Shown here: piece after piece, positions 1 through 8,643 of the stretch | Layout of the letters: each line of letters begins with the position of its first letter | Numbering within the stretch: the stretch's first letter is position 1 | DNA from: Arcanobacterium_A hippocoleae_A | Lineage (GTDB): Bacteria > Actinomycetota > Actinomycetes > Actinomycetales > Actinomycetaceae | Length of the DNA: 64,000 nucleotides | Direction: 5' to 3' (one strand) | NCBI GenBank assembly: GCA_040360365.1 | Contig: CP136412.1 | The notes under the pieces: model-generated | What the model was told of the DNA's origin: nothing | Seen by the model: the letters and a program-made list of their open reading frames with translations, nothing else | Database searches by the model: none | Position numbers and translations under genes: made by a program

Positions 1-2422
1 CATCGCGCTCAATAGCTTCCACAAACGAAAACATTTTATTTCGCACAGCACGCCGGAAACTGTGTTTATTGCGGGAAAAACTGATTTCCCCGTTAGAATC
101 CGCACCGAACACCAGCTCTGTACCCAACGCACTCTCATCCGCAGCATAAAGCTCGGCGCCGTCAACTAAATCGAATACTTCTGTATCTGATTCGCTGCGG
201 GCGAGCGCTTCCCATTCACTGAGCAGTGAAGAATCGATTGAACGTACAAGCCGGCTGAGCCAATCAATAATCGCCTCGACCTCAGCGGTGCGCACATCAC
301 TTGGTAAAATCTGGCGCAGCGCCCGGTAAGTATCGGTGAGGTACCGCAGCAGTATCCCCTCAGAACGTGCCAAATCATAGCGTGAAACGAACTCGGTAAA
401 AGTCATCGCCTCCTCCACCATTTGGCGGACGATTGATTTTGGCGAAAGCTCATGCCCGTGTACCCACGGATTTGTTTGCGCATAAATATTCAGTGCTGGT
501 TCAAGCAGTTCTGCTAATGGTTTCGGATGTGTTACATCGTCAGCAATCCGCATCCGCTCATAATAATCAACCCCTTCATTTTTTAAGCGGTTAATCATTT
601 TTGCACGTTCAGATTTTTGCTGTGCAATCAGCACTTGCAGCGGATCTTCCTGCACGGATTCAATAACGGAAACAACGTCGAGCGCATATGCGGGCGCCTC
701 ACGATCAAGTAAATCGAGTGCTGAAAGCGCAAACGGAGAAAGCGGAGTGTTAAGCGCGAAATCGCTTGGCACATCTTTCGTAAAATGAATTGCGCTGGTA
801 AATGCGCTGCCGCGGGAGGGAAGAATACCGTCGGCAGATTGCGGATTTTGTGCAAACGGGACGCCGTATTCATCGCACGCATATTCCTTGCGCCAATTCC
901 GATTTTCATGATGAATCACCGCGGCTCGGCGCAGTGAAGAATATATTTCAAGCGCCTGGCGAATCAAAAGATTACGTTCTGTGTTCGGTTCATGGTTTTG
1001 TGTGAGTAAACGCTGCGCTGCGCGAACTGGATTTGGACGCTGCAGCAAATTGAGTATTGTCGCGTGATTTATCCGAAGTTGTGATTTAAGTACTTCCGGT
1101 GCTTTAGTTTGGAGCGTCTGAAAAGTTTTTTCAGACCAAATTATTTTCCCTTCCTCAGGTTTAACTTTTTGTACCCGCTTAAGTTTTGCCGGATCATCAC
1201 CAGCATTGCGGATCCGCCGGGCATTCTCAATTTCATGCTCCGGTGCCTGTGCTACTACATATCCGACGGTATCGAATCCGGCACGTCCAGCTCTCCCCGC
1301 AATCTGATGAAATTCGCGTGCGGTAAGATGCCGCATTTTAGTACCGTCGAATTTCGTTAAACTGGTAATCAGCACGGTACGTATCGGCACGTTAATTCCC
1401 ACACCCAAAGTATCCGTCCCGCAAATAACGTTAAGCAGCCCGGCTTGGGTGAGCTGCTCAACAAGCCGTCGATACCGTGGAAGCAGCCCGGCATGATGCA
1501 CGCCAATGCCTTTGCGCAGCAGCTTTGAAAGCATCTTGCCAAATCCGGCACCGAATTTGAAACCATCTAGTGCAGTTTCAATTTTCGACTTCTGTTCTTT
1601 CGAAATCAGACTCATAGAAAGTAGTTCCTGCGCAGCAGCGACGGCTTCTCGCTGCGAAAAATGTACGACATAAACAGGAGCCATATGGGTTGCCACAAGA
1701 TCTTGAATAACTTCGTTAACTGGCATCACCGACCAGCTGTAATGTAACGGAACCGGGCGGATAGCATCATTTACAAGCATTACGGAACGTCCCGTTCTGG
1801 CACTGAGATCTTTTTCCAGCCATTGCGTATCGCCAAGTGTTGCTGAAAGGAGGACCTGCTGGGCTTGCGGGAGTTCAAGCAGCGGAACCTGCCATGCCCA
1901 GCCGCGCTGCGGGTCAGCGTAGAAATGGAACTCATCCATCACAACCATTTCGCAGTCAGCTGTTTCTGCCTCGCGCAGAGCAATATTTGCAAGGATTTCT
2001 GCCGTCGCGCAGACGATTGGCGCATTAGAATTAATTGATGAATCACCAGTTATCATCCCCACGTTATGCGCACCGAAGTATTTAATCAATTCGAAGAATT
2101 TCTCAGAAACAAGAGCTTTTAATGGCGCCGTATAATAGGCGGTACGGCCAGTGGCGAGTGCTGTGAAAAGCGCCTGCATTGCGATTAATGATTTGCCTGA
2201 TCCTGTCGGTGTAGAAACAATCACATGATCCCCGGCAACAATTCCAAACAAAGCTTCGGCTTGGTGCGGATACATCGTTTTTCCAGTGTTTTCGACCCAA
2301 GCGGTGAAAGCCGCTTCGATTGCTTCCGGCGGAGGATTCATCCCATATGTGTCTTCAAGCTCATCAAGAGCAAGATTTAATGTTGGGGTATTTGCGGATT
2401 TATTCAGATTTGTCGATTCCAT
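1..2422 (-). CDS. DEAD/DEAH-box RNA helicase, DUF3516 family (partial)
   Basis: An open frame of about 807 codons starts with ATG at 2422 and runs off the left edge, so the C-terminus is missing. The superfamily 2 helicase motifs appear in order: Walker A TPTGSGKS at residues 71-78, the Walker B variant DEFH, the motif III sequence LSAT, and the motif VI region QIAGRAGRAGFD. The long region after the helicase core fits the DUF3516 helicases of actinobacteria, which usually have about 830-860 residues. These are ATP-driven RNA helicases presumed to act in RNA processing. The exact substrate cannot be read from the sequence. The gene diverges from the DUF4862 gene. Helicase identity is certain; family assignment is from recall of the domain layout. 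Confidence 0.88.
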   Translation of the reverse strand, partial: MESTNLNKSANTPTLNLALDELEDTYGMNPPPEAIEAAFTAWVENTGKTMYPHQAEALFGIVAGDHVIVSTPTGSGKSLIAMQALFTALATGRTAYYTAPLKALVSEKFFELIKYFGAHNVGMITGDSSINSNAPIVCATAEILANIALREAETADCEMVVMDEFHFYADPQRGWAWQVPLLELPQAQQVLLSATLGDTQWLEKDLSARTGRSVMLVNDAIRPVPLHYSWSVMPVNEVIQDLVATHMAPVYVVHFSQREAVAAAQELLSMSLISKEQKSKIETALDGFKFGAGFGKMLSKLLRKGIGVHHAGLLPRYRRLVEQLTQAGLLNVICGTDTLGVGINVPIRTVLITSLTKFDGTKMRHLTAREFHQIAGRAGRAGFDTVGYVVAQAPEHEIENARRIRNAGDDPAKLKRVQKVKPEEGKIIWSEKTFQTLQTKAPEVLKSQLRINHATILNLLQRPNPVRAAQRLLTQNHEPNTERNLLIRQALEIYSSLRRAAVIHHENRNWRKEYACDEYGVPFAQNPQSADGILPSRGSAFTSAIHFTKDVPSDFALNTPLSPFALSALDLLDREAPAYALDVVSVIESVQEDPLQVLIAQQKSERAKMINRLKNEGVDYYERMRIADDVTHPKPLAELLEPALNIYAQTNPWVHGHELSPKSIVRQMVEEAMTFTEFVSRYDLARSEGILLRYLTDTYRALRQILPSDVRTAEVEAIIDWLSRLVRSIDSSLLSEWEALARSESDTEVFDLVDGAELYAADESALGTELVFGADSNGEISFSRNKHSFRRAVRNKMFSFVEAIERD

Positions 2423-2828
2423 CTTCTTGATTCTATCGGCTGCAGTAATATTTTTCGTCAGTTAGTGCGATATGGTGCGTTTGCGGAAAACATTTTCAGG
2501 TTGATTTTTCTGATGCTGTAAGCGGAATAATTTCTCATTCTAACGTGGCTTTGGTCTGATAAGTATTCATCTTTCTGCGGTAATGTGAGAGTTAAGTTAT
2601 CCGACGGCTGGCGACGGAGCCGACCGTCGGACAACGAAATAACAATTTTGGATTACTTGTGTCGTGTTCCGTCGTACAAGAATCGGTGTTTTACCCTGTA
2701 ACTAAACCCGATTTCTAAGTACAGGAAAATATGATTGCAAAGAAATGAGAAAAGCTTTAAACCAAGCAAACAAATTTATTTCAGGTATTTATGCCGGAAA
2801 ATATTCCAGACAAAGAAGCGGAGTAAAA
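2423..2828. promoter_or_regulatory. Divergent intergenic region with an inverted repeat
   Basis: This 406-bp gap separates two divergent genes and must hold both promoters. It contains a perfect 8-bp inverted repeat (TCCGACGG at 2600-2607 and CCGTCGGA at 2624-2631) around a 16-nt loop that also holds GGC/GCC. No T-run follows, so it looks more like an operator or RNA hairpin than a terminator. I see no confident -10/-35 pair. Confidence 0.3.
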
Positions 2829-3770
2829 ATGAGTAATATTGAATCTGATTACAAACCATTCGTGGTAGGTGCTTATGCGGCGCTGCCTGATGGACGGCAA
2901 GCGCAGGAAATGTTTTACACGGCGCTCGCGGATACCGGATACGTGACTGGGATTGAGATTCCGGTTCGTGCAGGAAGCCTTGATTTTGACAGTCCGGAAT
3001 GGCTTGCGAAAACATTAGCTGGGCGGTTTCCGGATTCGGTGATTACAGCAATTCCGGATACGATGCGAAATTTAGGAACTGATCCAAATTTTGGGATTGC
3101 TTCGCCTGATAAAGACGGGCGTGCCCGCGGTATTGCATATATTCGGGAAGTTATTAATCTTGGTGATAATTTCAACGAAACGGCCGGGACACAAGTGATT
3201 AATCGCCTTGAACTGCATTCTGCTCCTTCAAAGATTGCGCAGGAAGAATGGCTTGTAAAATCACTTGAAGAATTATTGGATGATGCGAAACGCTCTGGAA
3301 TCGAACTCGTTCTTGAACATTGCGACGCGCGCGAGGGAAATTGTATCGGGTGCGGAGTCGGCCCTGGGGAAAAACAGTTCCTTCCGTTCGCAGCTGAAGT
3401 CGCAGCATGCAGTGCCGTCGGTATCCCAATCACAATTAATTGGGGGCGTTCAGTGGTGGAATCGCACGATCCGGATACGCCGGCGCAGCAGGTTGCAGAA
3501 CTCAGAAAACATGGGATACTTGGCGGAATAATGTGTTCGGGTGCTGGTGCGGAAGCCACACAGTACGGTCCGGTCTGGGGTGATGCGCATTTGCCGCTGC
3601 AAGATGATGAGCCAACTTCATGGATGAACGCTGAACGTGCGGCAAAGTTTATCGCTGCCGCGGAAGGTGCTGAACTTTATCGCGGGATTAAAATTCAGAC
3701 TCCGCGTAATTTTGATGTGCCTGCACGTATTGCGGCGATTAATCGGGTTTATCAGGCGATGGTGCAATAA
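2829..3770 (+). CDS. DUF4862 family protein
   Basis: The protein has 313 residues from the ATG at 2829. This start is preceded by GCGGAG five bases upstream; the in-frame ATG at 2745 has no such site and would add 28 unlikely residues. The opening VVGAYAALPDG, the Cys-rich stretch CIGCGVGPGEKQFLPF, the segment NWGRSVVESHDP and the end motif with WMNAERAAKF match my memory of the actinobacterial DUF4862 family. That family has a fold like xylose isomerase-type TIM barrels, and its reaction is not established. The gene stands alone: the helicase upstream is divergent and the CRISPR locus follows. The TIM-barrel relation is inference. Confidence 0.75.
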   Translation: MSNIESDYKPFVVGAYAALPDGRQAQEMFYTALADTGYVTGIEIPVRAGSLDFDSPEWLAKTLAGRFPDSVITAIPDTMRNLGTDPNFGIASPDKDGRARGIAYIREVINLGDNFNETAGTQVINRLELHSAPSKIAQEEWLVKSLEELLDDAKRSGIELVLEHCDAREGNCIGCGVGPGEKQFLPFAAEVAACSAVGIPITINWGRSVVESHDPDTPAQQVAELRKHGILGGIMCSGAGAEATQYGPVWGDAHLPLQDDEPTSWMNAERAAKFIAAAEGAELYRGIKIQTPRNFDVPARIAAINRVYQAMVQ

Positions 3771-3825
3771 ACGAAACGGAAATATGCGTTCGTCTGGTTT
3801 AGTTTTTCAGATTAAGGGAATCGCC

Positions 3826-3855
3826 TTGACGAATACTTGCGCAAACTTCTAACAT
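3826..3855 (+). promoter_or_regulatory. Predicted tracrRNA promoter
   Basis: A good -35 box (TTGACG, 3826-3831) is followed after 18 bp by TAACAT (3850-3855). Transcription is expected about 7 nt downstream, near 3862, which is exactly the first base of the anti-repeat. Confidence 0.65.
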
Positions 3856-3861
3856 TGAACC

Positions 3862-3971
3862 ATAACTGATTCTCAGTAAGCCTTACCATGTTTGTAAGGT
3901 TGAATGCTCCGCCGGTTCGCCGGTAATTTCAAATTGGCTTGTGTGATTCTGCACAAGCCAATTTATTTTTT
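3862..3971 (+). ncRNA. tracrRNA of the type II-C CRISPR system
   Basis: The segment begins with an anti-repeat, ATAACTGATTCTCAGT (3862-3877). It is complementary to the first 16 nt of the crRNA repeat with two G-U pairs and no mismatch. Three hairpins follow: CCTTAC/GTAAGG (3881-3886, 3894-3899), CCGG-TTCG-CCGG (3912-3923), and a 13-bp stem (3931-3943 with 3952-3964) followed by six T residues (3966-3971), an intrinsic terminator. The stretch GCTCCGCCGG and the overall layout agree with my recollection of the Corynebacterium diphtheriae tracrRNA. It lies on the same strand as cas9, just upstream of it, and would pair with crRNA for processing and Cas9 loading. Confidence 0.9.
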
Positions 3972-3979
3972 GGCATAAT
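3971..3979 (+). promoter_or_regulatory. Extended -10 element of cas9
   Basis: TGGCATAAT reads as an extended -10 (TG, one base, then CATAAT). Its expected start point, about 7 nt downstream, is the A of the cas9 ATG at 3986. No Shine-Dalgarno fits between the tracrRNA terminator and this ATG, so a leaderless cas9 mRNA is likely. Confidence 0.5.
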
Positions 3980-3985
3980 TGCTTT

Positions 3986-6900
3986 ATGAATGCAGATATA
4001 AATTTTCGAGTTGGTGTTGACGTCGGTACTAATTCTGTTGGGCTTTCGGCGATTGAAATTGGAAGTGACGGACTTCCATCACGAATATTAGATTCGGTGG
4101 TGATGGTGCATGATTCAGGTGTTGATCCGGATAAACAAAAATACTCTATTACACGGCTAGCTAATTCGGGTGTTGCACGCCGCACGCGGCGGATGGTTCG
4201 CCGGCGGAAACGTCGGCTGCAAGCACTTGATGCTTTCTTAACGAATAACGGCTATCCGATTGTGAATCTTGAAGAGTTTGCAGATCCTTATGCACCTTGG
4301 GATATTCGAGCGGAATTGGCTGTTAAGAAAGTTTCTGCTGCAGAACTTCCAGAGCTGCTTTCGGTGGCGGTTCGCCACATTGCACGGCATCGCGGCTGGA
4401 GAAGCCCATATATGCGGGTTGAAGCGCTGCATAATCCTGCTCCTGCGTCTGATGAGATGGCAGCACTAAAACAGCGTATAGCGGAAGTTACTGGTGTTTC
4501 GTACCCGCAAGATGCGACCCCTGCAGAATTATTAATGGATGTAATGCGTCCAGCTACGAAGATTCGCGGACCAGAGGGAATCCTGCGTGGAAAACTCAGA
4601 CAAAGTGACTATGCGAACGAATTGCGGAAAATTGCGCAGCGGCAAGATATTAGTTCTGAATTTTTAAATAAACTTATTGACCATGTGTTTTATGCTGAAT
4701 CACCGAAAGGATCGGCTGCAAAACGAGTGGGATTTGATGAGCTTCCCGGGCAGAAGAAATATCGGCGTGCGGAGAAAGCTTCACTAACATTTCAAAAGTT
4801 CCGCATTATTTCTGTCGCGATGAATTTGCGTATTGCCGATAGCGATACAGGAGAAATTCGGCAGCTTAACCGCGGTGAACTTGATAAAGTAGTTTCTTTT
4901 CTGATGAAAGCATCTTCTGAGGACGCTGTTACGTGGGAAGATATTTCTGACTTGCTAGATGTGGAACGCGATCAGCTCAGCGGAACTGCGGCAGCGAGTG
5001 TTGAAGGAGAGCGTCCATACTCTAATCCGCCGGTAAATGTGACGAATCAACGTATTTATGATTCAAATATTAAGCCCTTAATTCAGTTCTGGAATGCGGC
5101 AGATGACGATGTGCGCAGCGCACTGATTCGTGAACTTTCTAATGCTGAAGAACAAGACGATACCGCAGCTGGATTTGAAACAGTGCAGGATTTTCTTTCA
5201 AATCTTGACGACGGAACTCTCGAGAAGCTTTCAAATATCAATCTTCCTGCAGGGCGGGCTGCATATTCTGAAGATTCGATGAATCAGCTCAATTCACGGA
5301 TGCTTGAGTATGCGGAGGATCTTTTCACAGCGCGGAAAAATGTGTTTGGAGTAGCTGATGATTGGAAGCCAAGCCCTGACCCAATCGGATTACCGGTTGG
5401 GAATCCAGGAGTCGATCGAGTACTCAAAATTGTGAACCGCTGGTTAATGGGAATCGAAGCTAAATATGGCATACCTGAAGCAGTGAATATTGAACATATT
5501 CGCGGTGGATTTAGCTCAGAACTTATGGTTCGTGAATATGAGAAGGAAAATAATCGACGATATGAACGAAATCAGAAAGTTGTTGAAAAGATTTTGGAGG
5601 AGAATGGTGCTCCAAAACGAGTACGGCGTTCAGATGTGTTGCGCTATCTCGCAGTCAGCCGGCAGGACTGTAAATGCGCGTACTGCGGTGAACCTATTAC
5701 TTTCACGAGTTGTGAAATGGATCATGTAATTCCGCGGAAGGGTGTTGGATCGACAAATACTCGAGATAACCTTTTGGCAGTTTGCCGTCGGTGTAATCAT
5801 TCGAAAGGAAATTTGCCGTTTGCAGTGTGGGCGCGGCAGCAAGCTAATCCGGAAATTTCGCTTGAGAAAGCAAAAGAACGAGTGCATTTCTGGAAACAGG
5901 ATGATGGATATAAACCCAAACAGTGGCAGAATTTTAAGCGTGATGTTGTTATCCGGCTTTCACGAACTGCTGCGGACGAGGAGCTTGATACTCGGTCAAT
6001 TGAAGCAGTCGCATGGATGGCGCGAGAATTGGCTAATCGGATTTTCGGGCATTACCGAGAACAGGGAGCTGATACTTCGGTGAATGTCTTCCGCGGTGCA
6101 ATCACTGCGGAAGCGAGAAAAGCGTCTGGTTTGGAACGAAAAATCGAGATGCTTGGCGAGCGCGGAAAAACGCGGTTAGATCGCCGACATCATGCTATGG
6201 ATGCGAGTGTAATTGCATTGATGCACCCTTATGCGGCTCAAGTTCTCGCTGAGCGGATCAATATTCGTGATGCGCAGCGCTATGCTGGTGAAGCAGAAAC
6301 TTGGAGAGAATATCGCGGTTCTGACTCGGCCCATCGTATCGGCTATGGAAAATGGTTGAATTCAATGAACCGCTTGGTTGTGGTGTTTAATGATGCGCTG
6401 CGTAGTGATTCGATTCCAGTGATGGAAAATCTGCGGCTGCGCTTAGGGAATTCTGCTGCGCATGATGCCAAAATTAGGAAGCTGAAACAGAAACGATTGG
6501 GAGATGCTTGGTCGCTCACGGAGATTGATCGCGCGTCGACGCCGCAGATGTATGCAGCTCTCACACGATGTGAGGATTTTGATTTAAAAGTTGGTTTACC
6601 AGACAATTCAAATCGAAAAATTCGTGTGAAAGGTGAATGGTTTAACGCTGACGATCGGCTTGGGATATTTGGATCTGGCGCTGCCGCTATCGCTGTACGC
6701 GGCGGATATGCGGAGATTGGCGGAACGATTCACCATGCACGAGTGTATCGGATTAATGGGAAGAAACCCGTTTTTGCAATGATACGAGTATTTTCTTGTG
6801 ATCTTTCCGGTGCCCGGGATGAGGATTTATTTACGGTACCGTTAGCGGAGTGTTCGATTTCGTTGCGTACGGCAGAACCGAAACTGCGAAAGGCTCTTGC

Positions 6901-7267
6901 TGATGGCGCTGCTGAATATCTTGGATGGATTGTCGTTGGAGATGAACTGGAACTTGATTTAACTGACACCAAGTTCTCAACGGGAGGTGTTGGAGAGTTA
7001 AGAAGAGATTTTCCTGAGATTAATAGATTTAAGGTTGATGGATTCTCTGATAAAGACAAATTAAGATTACGACCAATCTTATTGTCTGCCGAAGGTATTA
7101 AGGAAACTCATTCCAAGGGAACTGTTGATATTGTCGCTAAATCGGGTTGGCGTCCTGCAGTAAATGTTTTATTTAGCTACGGAAAAGTGCAAGTGGTTCG
7201 CCGTAATGCACTTGGAGAGATTCGTGAAGCTTCTAACGCGCATCTGCCTATTTCTTGGCGGGTGTAA
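3986..7267 (+). CDS. cas9: CRISPR-associated endonuclease Cas9, type II-C
   Basis: This RNA-guided DNA nuclease has 1093 residues, the size of the compact actinobacterial II-C enzymes (about 1080-1100). In order: RuvC-I with D12 in VGVDVGTNSVGL; an arginine-rich bridge helix at about 61-80; an alpha-helical recognition lobe; RuvC-II with E503 in NIEHIRGG; an HNH domain with H580 in MDHVIPR between CAYC and CRRC, a zinc-binding arrangement as in Actinomyces naeslundii Cas9; RuvC-III with H735 and D739 in RRHHAMDAS; and a PAM-interacting C-terminus. All catalytic residues are present, so it should cut both strands. Its stop is 3 bp before cas1, so cas9-cas1-cas2 form one operon. The frame has no indels, unlike many genes here. 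Confidence 0.97.
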   Translation: MNADINFRVGVDVGTNSVGLSAIEIGSDGLPSRILDSVVMVHDSGVDPDKQKYSITRLANSGVARRTRRMVRRRKRRLQALDAFLTNNGYPIVNLEEFADPYAPWDIRAELAVKKVSAAELPELLSVAVRHIARHRGWRSPYMRVEALHNPAPASDEMAALKQRIAEVTGVSYPQDATPAELLMDVMRPATKIRGPEGILRGKLRQSDYANELRKIAQRQDISSEFLNKLIDHVFYAESPKGSAAKRVGFDELPGQKKYRRAEKASLTFQKFRIISVAMNLRIADSDTGEIRQLNRGELDKVVSFLMKASSEDAVTWEDISDLLDVERDQLSGTAAASVEGERPYSNPPVNVTNQRIYDSNIKPLIQFWNAADDDVRSALIRELSNAEEQDDTAAGFETVQDFLSNLDDGTLEKLSNINLPAGRAAYSEDSMNQLNSRMLEYAEDLFTARKNVFGVADDWKPSPDPIGLPVGNPGVDRVLKIVNRWLMGIEAKYGIPEAVNIEHIRGGFSSELMVREYEKENNRRYERNQKVVEKILEENGAPKRVRRSDVLRYLAVSRQDCKCAYCGEPITFTSCEMDHVIPRKGVGSTNTRDNLLAVCRRCNHSKGNLPFAVWARQQANPEISLEKAKERVHFWKQDDGYKPKQWQNFKRDVVIRLSRTAADEELDTRSIEAVAWMARELANRIFGHYREQGADTSVNVFRGAITAEARKASGLERKIEMLGERGKTRLDRRHHAMDASVIALMHPYAAQVLAERINIRDAQRYAGEAETWREYRGSDSAHRIGYGKWLNSMNRLVVVFNDALRSDSIPVMENLRLRLGNSAAHDAKIRKLKQKRLGDAWSLTEIDRASTPQMYAALTRCEDFDLKVGLPDNSNRKIRVKGEWFNADDRLGIFGSGAAAIAVRGGYAEIGGTIHHARVYRINGKKPVFAMIRVFSCDLSGARDEDLFTVPLAECSISLRTAEPKLRKALADGAAEYLGWIVVGDELELDLTDTKFSTGGVGELRRDFPEINRFKVDGFSDKDKLRLRPILLSAEGIKETHSKGTVDIVAKSGWRPAVNVLFSYGKVQVVRRNALGEIREASNAHLPISWRV

Positions 7268-7270
7268 AAG

Positions 7271-8212
7271 ATGGCGGGGTACTACGCTGAAAAGTGGCGG
7301 GTTTTAGATTTTTCCGGATTTCAAGGAGAGATTCGTGCTGAGCGTGGTGCGCTAAGCGTTGAGTCTGATGGTGCTGATGCTGAAGTAAAAGTGCCTGTTG
7401 CTGATGTTGGAGTAGTGCTTATTGGAGTGAATACGCGGTTTTCAGCTGGAGTGATTCATCGGCTTGTTGAAAATGATGTTGCCGTAATTTTCTGTGATTG
7501 GAAAGGGTGCCCGTATGGAGGTGCGTACGGGTGGAGTGATCATTCACGTGTTGGGGCAAGGCATCTTGCGCAAGCTCAGCTTTCGTTGCCGCGGAAGAAA
7601 GCTGCTTGGACCCAGCTAGTGAAAGCTAAAATTCACGGGCAAGCTAATGTGCTTGCATGTTTATCTGAAACTGGTGCAGGATTCTTGAACCAGATTGCGA
7701 AAGCTGTGAAATCTGGTGATATTTCAAATAGTGAGGGGCAAGCTGCTCGTTATTATTGGAGTAAACTCTGGGGAGAAACTGGTTTTAGGCGTAATCCTGG
7801 TATTCGTGATCAGGAAAATCCGCAGAATTCTCTTTTGGATTATGGATATACGGTACTGCGCGGGCATGCGATGAGAGCAGTATGTGCTGCTGGGCTTTCT
7901 CCTGCTATTGGGGTGTTTCATCATGGACGGTCAAATTATTTTGCTTTGGCGGATGATCTGATTGAGCCATTTCGTCCGGCGATAGATTTTTGTGTTGCCA
8001 AGCTAGGAACAGATACGAGTCGCGATAGCAGGGCTGTAAAATCTGCTCTGGTGGAAGCTGCTGGAGGTGCTTTTAATGGTGTGGGTGATTCGATTCCGAC
8101 GGAGATGACGGCACTTGCGCAGCGTCTTGGGATGTATGTGGAAGGGGAGAAGCAGAAGTTAAAAGTTAATATTTGGGATTCTGTTGGGTTAGAAGCACGG
8201 AGACTGTGGTGA
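7271..8212 (+). CDS. cas1: CRISPR-associated endonuclease Cas1, type II
   Basis: The 313-residue protein is the spacer-integration nuclease. It would form the Cas1-Cas2 complex that inserts new spacers. The metal-binding residues are visible as E155 in EGQAARYYW, H217/H218 in GVFHHGRSNYF, and the acidic residues of ALADDLIEPFRP. The N-terminal beta domain (about 1-90) and the helical C-terminal domain are complete. The gene begins 3 bp after cas9 and its TGA overlaps the cas2 GTG (GTGA), so the genes are translationally coupled. No csn2 or cas4 follows, which defines subtype II-C. Confidence 0.96.
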   Translation: MAGYYAEKWRVLDFSGFQGEIRAERGALSVESDGADAEVKVPVADVGVVLIGVNTRFSAGVIHRLVENDVAVIFCDWKGCPYGGAYGWSDHSRVGARHLAQAQLSLPRKKAAWTQLVKAKIHGQANVLACLSETGAGFLNQIAKAVKSGDISNSEGQAARYYWSKLWGETGFRRNPGIRDQENPQNSLLDYGYTVLRGHAMRAVCAAGLSPAIGVFHHGRSNYFALADDLIEPFRPAIDFCVAKLGTDTSRDSRAVKSALVEAAGGAFNGVGDSIPTEMTALAQRLGMYVEGEKQKLKVNIWDSVGLEARRLW

Positions 8213-8643
8213 GTATTCCGATGTGGTGCCTCGTTATGTTTGATTTACCGACGAAAACTAAGGCACAGAAGCGTGAATACTCAAATTTTAGAAATGCTTT
8301 ATTAGATTTGGGTTTTTCAAAAGTGCAGTACAGTGTGTATGCCTACTATTCACCATCCGGGCTCGTGGGGACTCGTATCGTGAAAGCAATTAAACTTCAG
8401 CTTCCGCCTGGCGGAGAAGTAAGAATTTATCATATGACGGATAATCAATGGGCAAAAGCTTTTCGGTTTCGCAACGCTTTAGAGGAAAAATCGGAATCTG
8501 AACCGAAACAGCTGATGATTTTTAATGAGTTTGTGGCTATATTTAGGCTAAATATAGCCACAAACTCATATTCCCTAAGTATATCAGGGAAATGTATAAC
8601 TGATTCCCAGCGAACCCGATTTCACTATTTACGGATGGGTTAA
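8209..8643 (+). CDS. cas2: CRISPR-associated protein Cas2, C-terminally extended
   Basis: The ferredoxin-like Cas2 subunit of the spacer-acquisition complex begins at GTG 8209, overlapping the cas1 stop; ATG 8221 is the alternative. MWCLVMFDLP carries the conserved Asp, and LPPGGEVRIYHMTDNQW is typical of type II Cas2. Related proteins end near QLMIF, about 105 residues. Here the frame has no stop at that point and continues for 39 codons through a 21-bp hairpin, the whole first CRISPR repeat and the first spacer. It stops at TAA, the first three bases of the second repeat. The extension is probably a disordered tail. Whether the natural stop was lost by mutation or by array rearrangement cannot be told. 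Confidence 0.92.
   Translation: MSIPMWCLVMFDLPTKTKAQKREYSNFRNALLDLGFSKVQYSVYAYYSPSGLVGTRIVKAIKLQLPPGGEVRIYHMTDNQWAKAFRFRNALEEKSESEPKQLMIFNEFVAIFRLNIATNSYSLSISGKCITDSQRTRFHYLRMG
8525..8569. repeat. 21-bp perfect hairpin between cas2 core and array
   Basis: The arms 8525-8545 and 8549-8569 are perfectly complementary around the loop GGC. The hairpin lies inside the extended cas2 frame and ends 6 bp before the first repeat. Neither strand has a clear T-run after it. It could end the cas operon, end the leftward crRNA transcript, or mark the array border. Confidence 0.75.

Noticed and set aside
2915..3559. A 214-codon minus-strand frame over the DUF4862 gene
   Set aside because: Shadow of the real gene; no start signal and biased composition.
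8525..8569. Hairpin as a standard intrinsic terminator
   Set aside because: No T-run follows on either strand, so I list it only as a hairpin.
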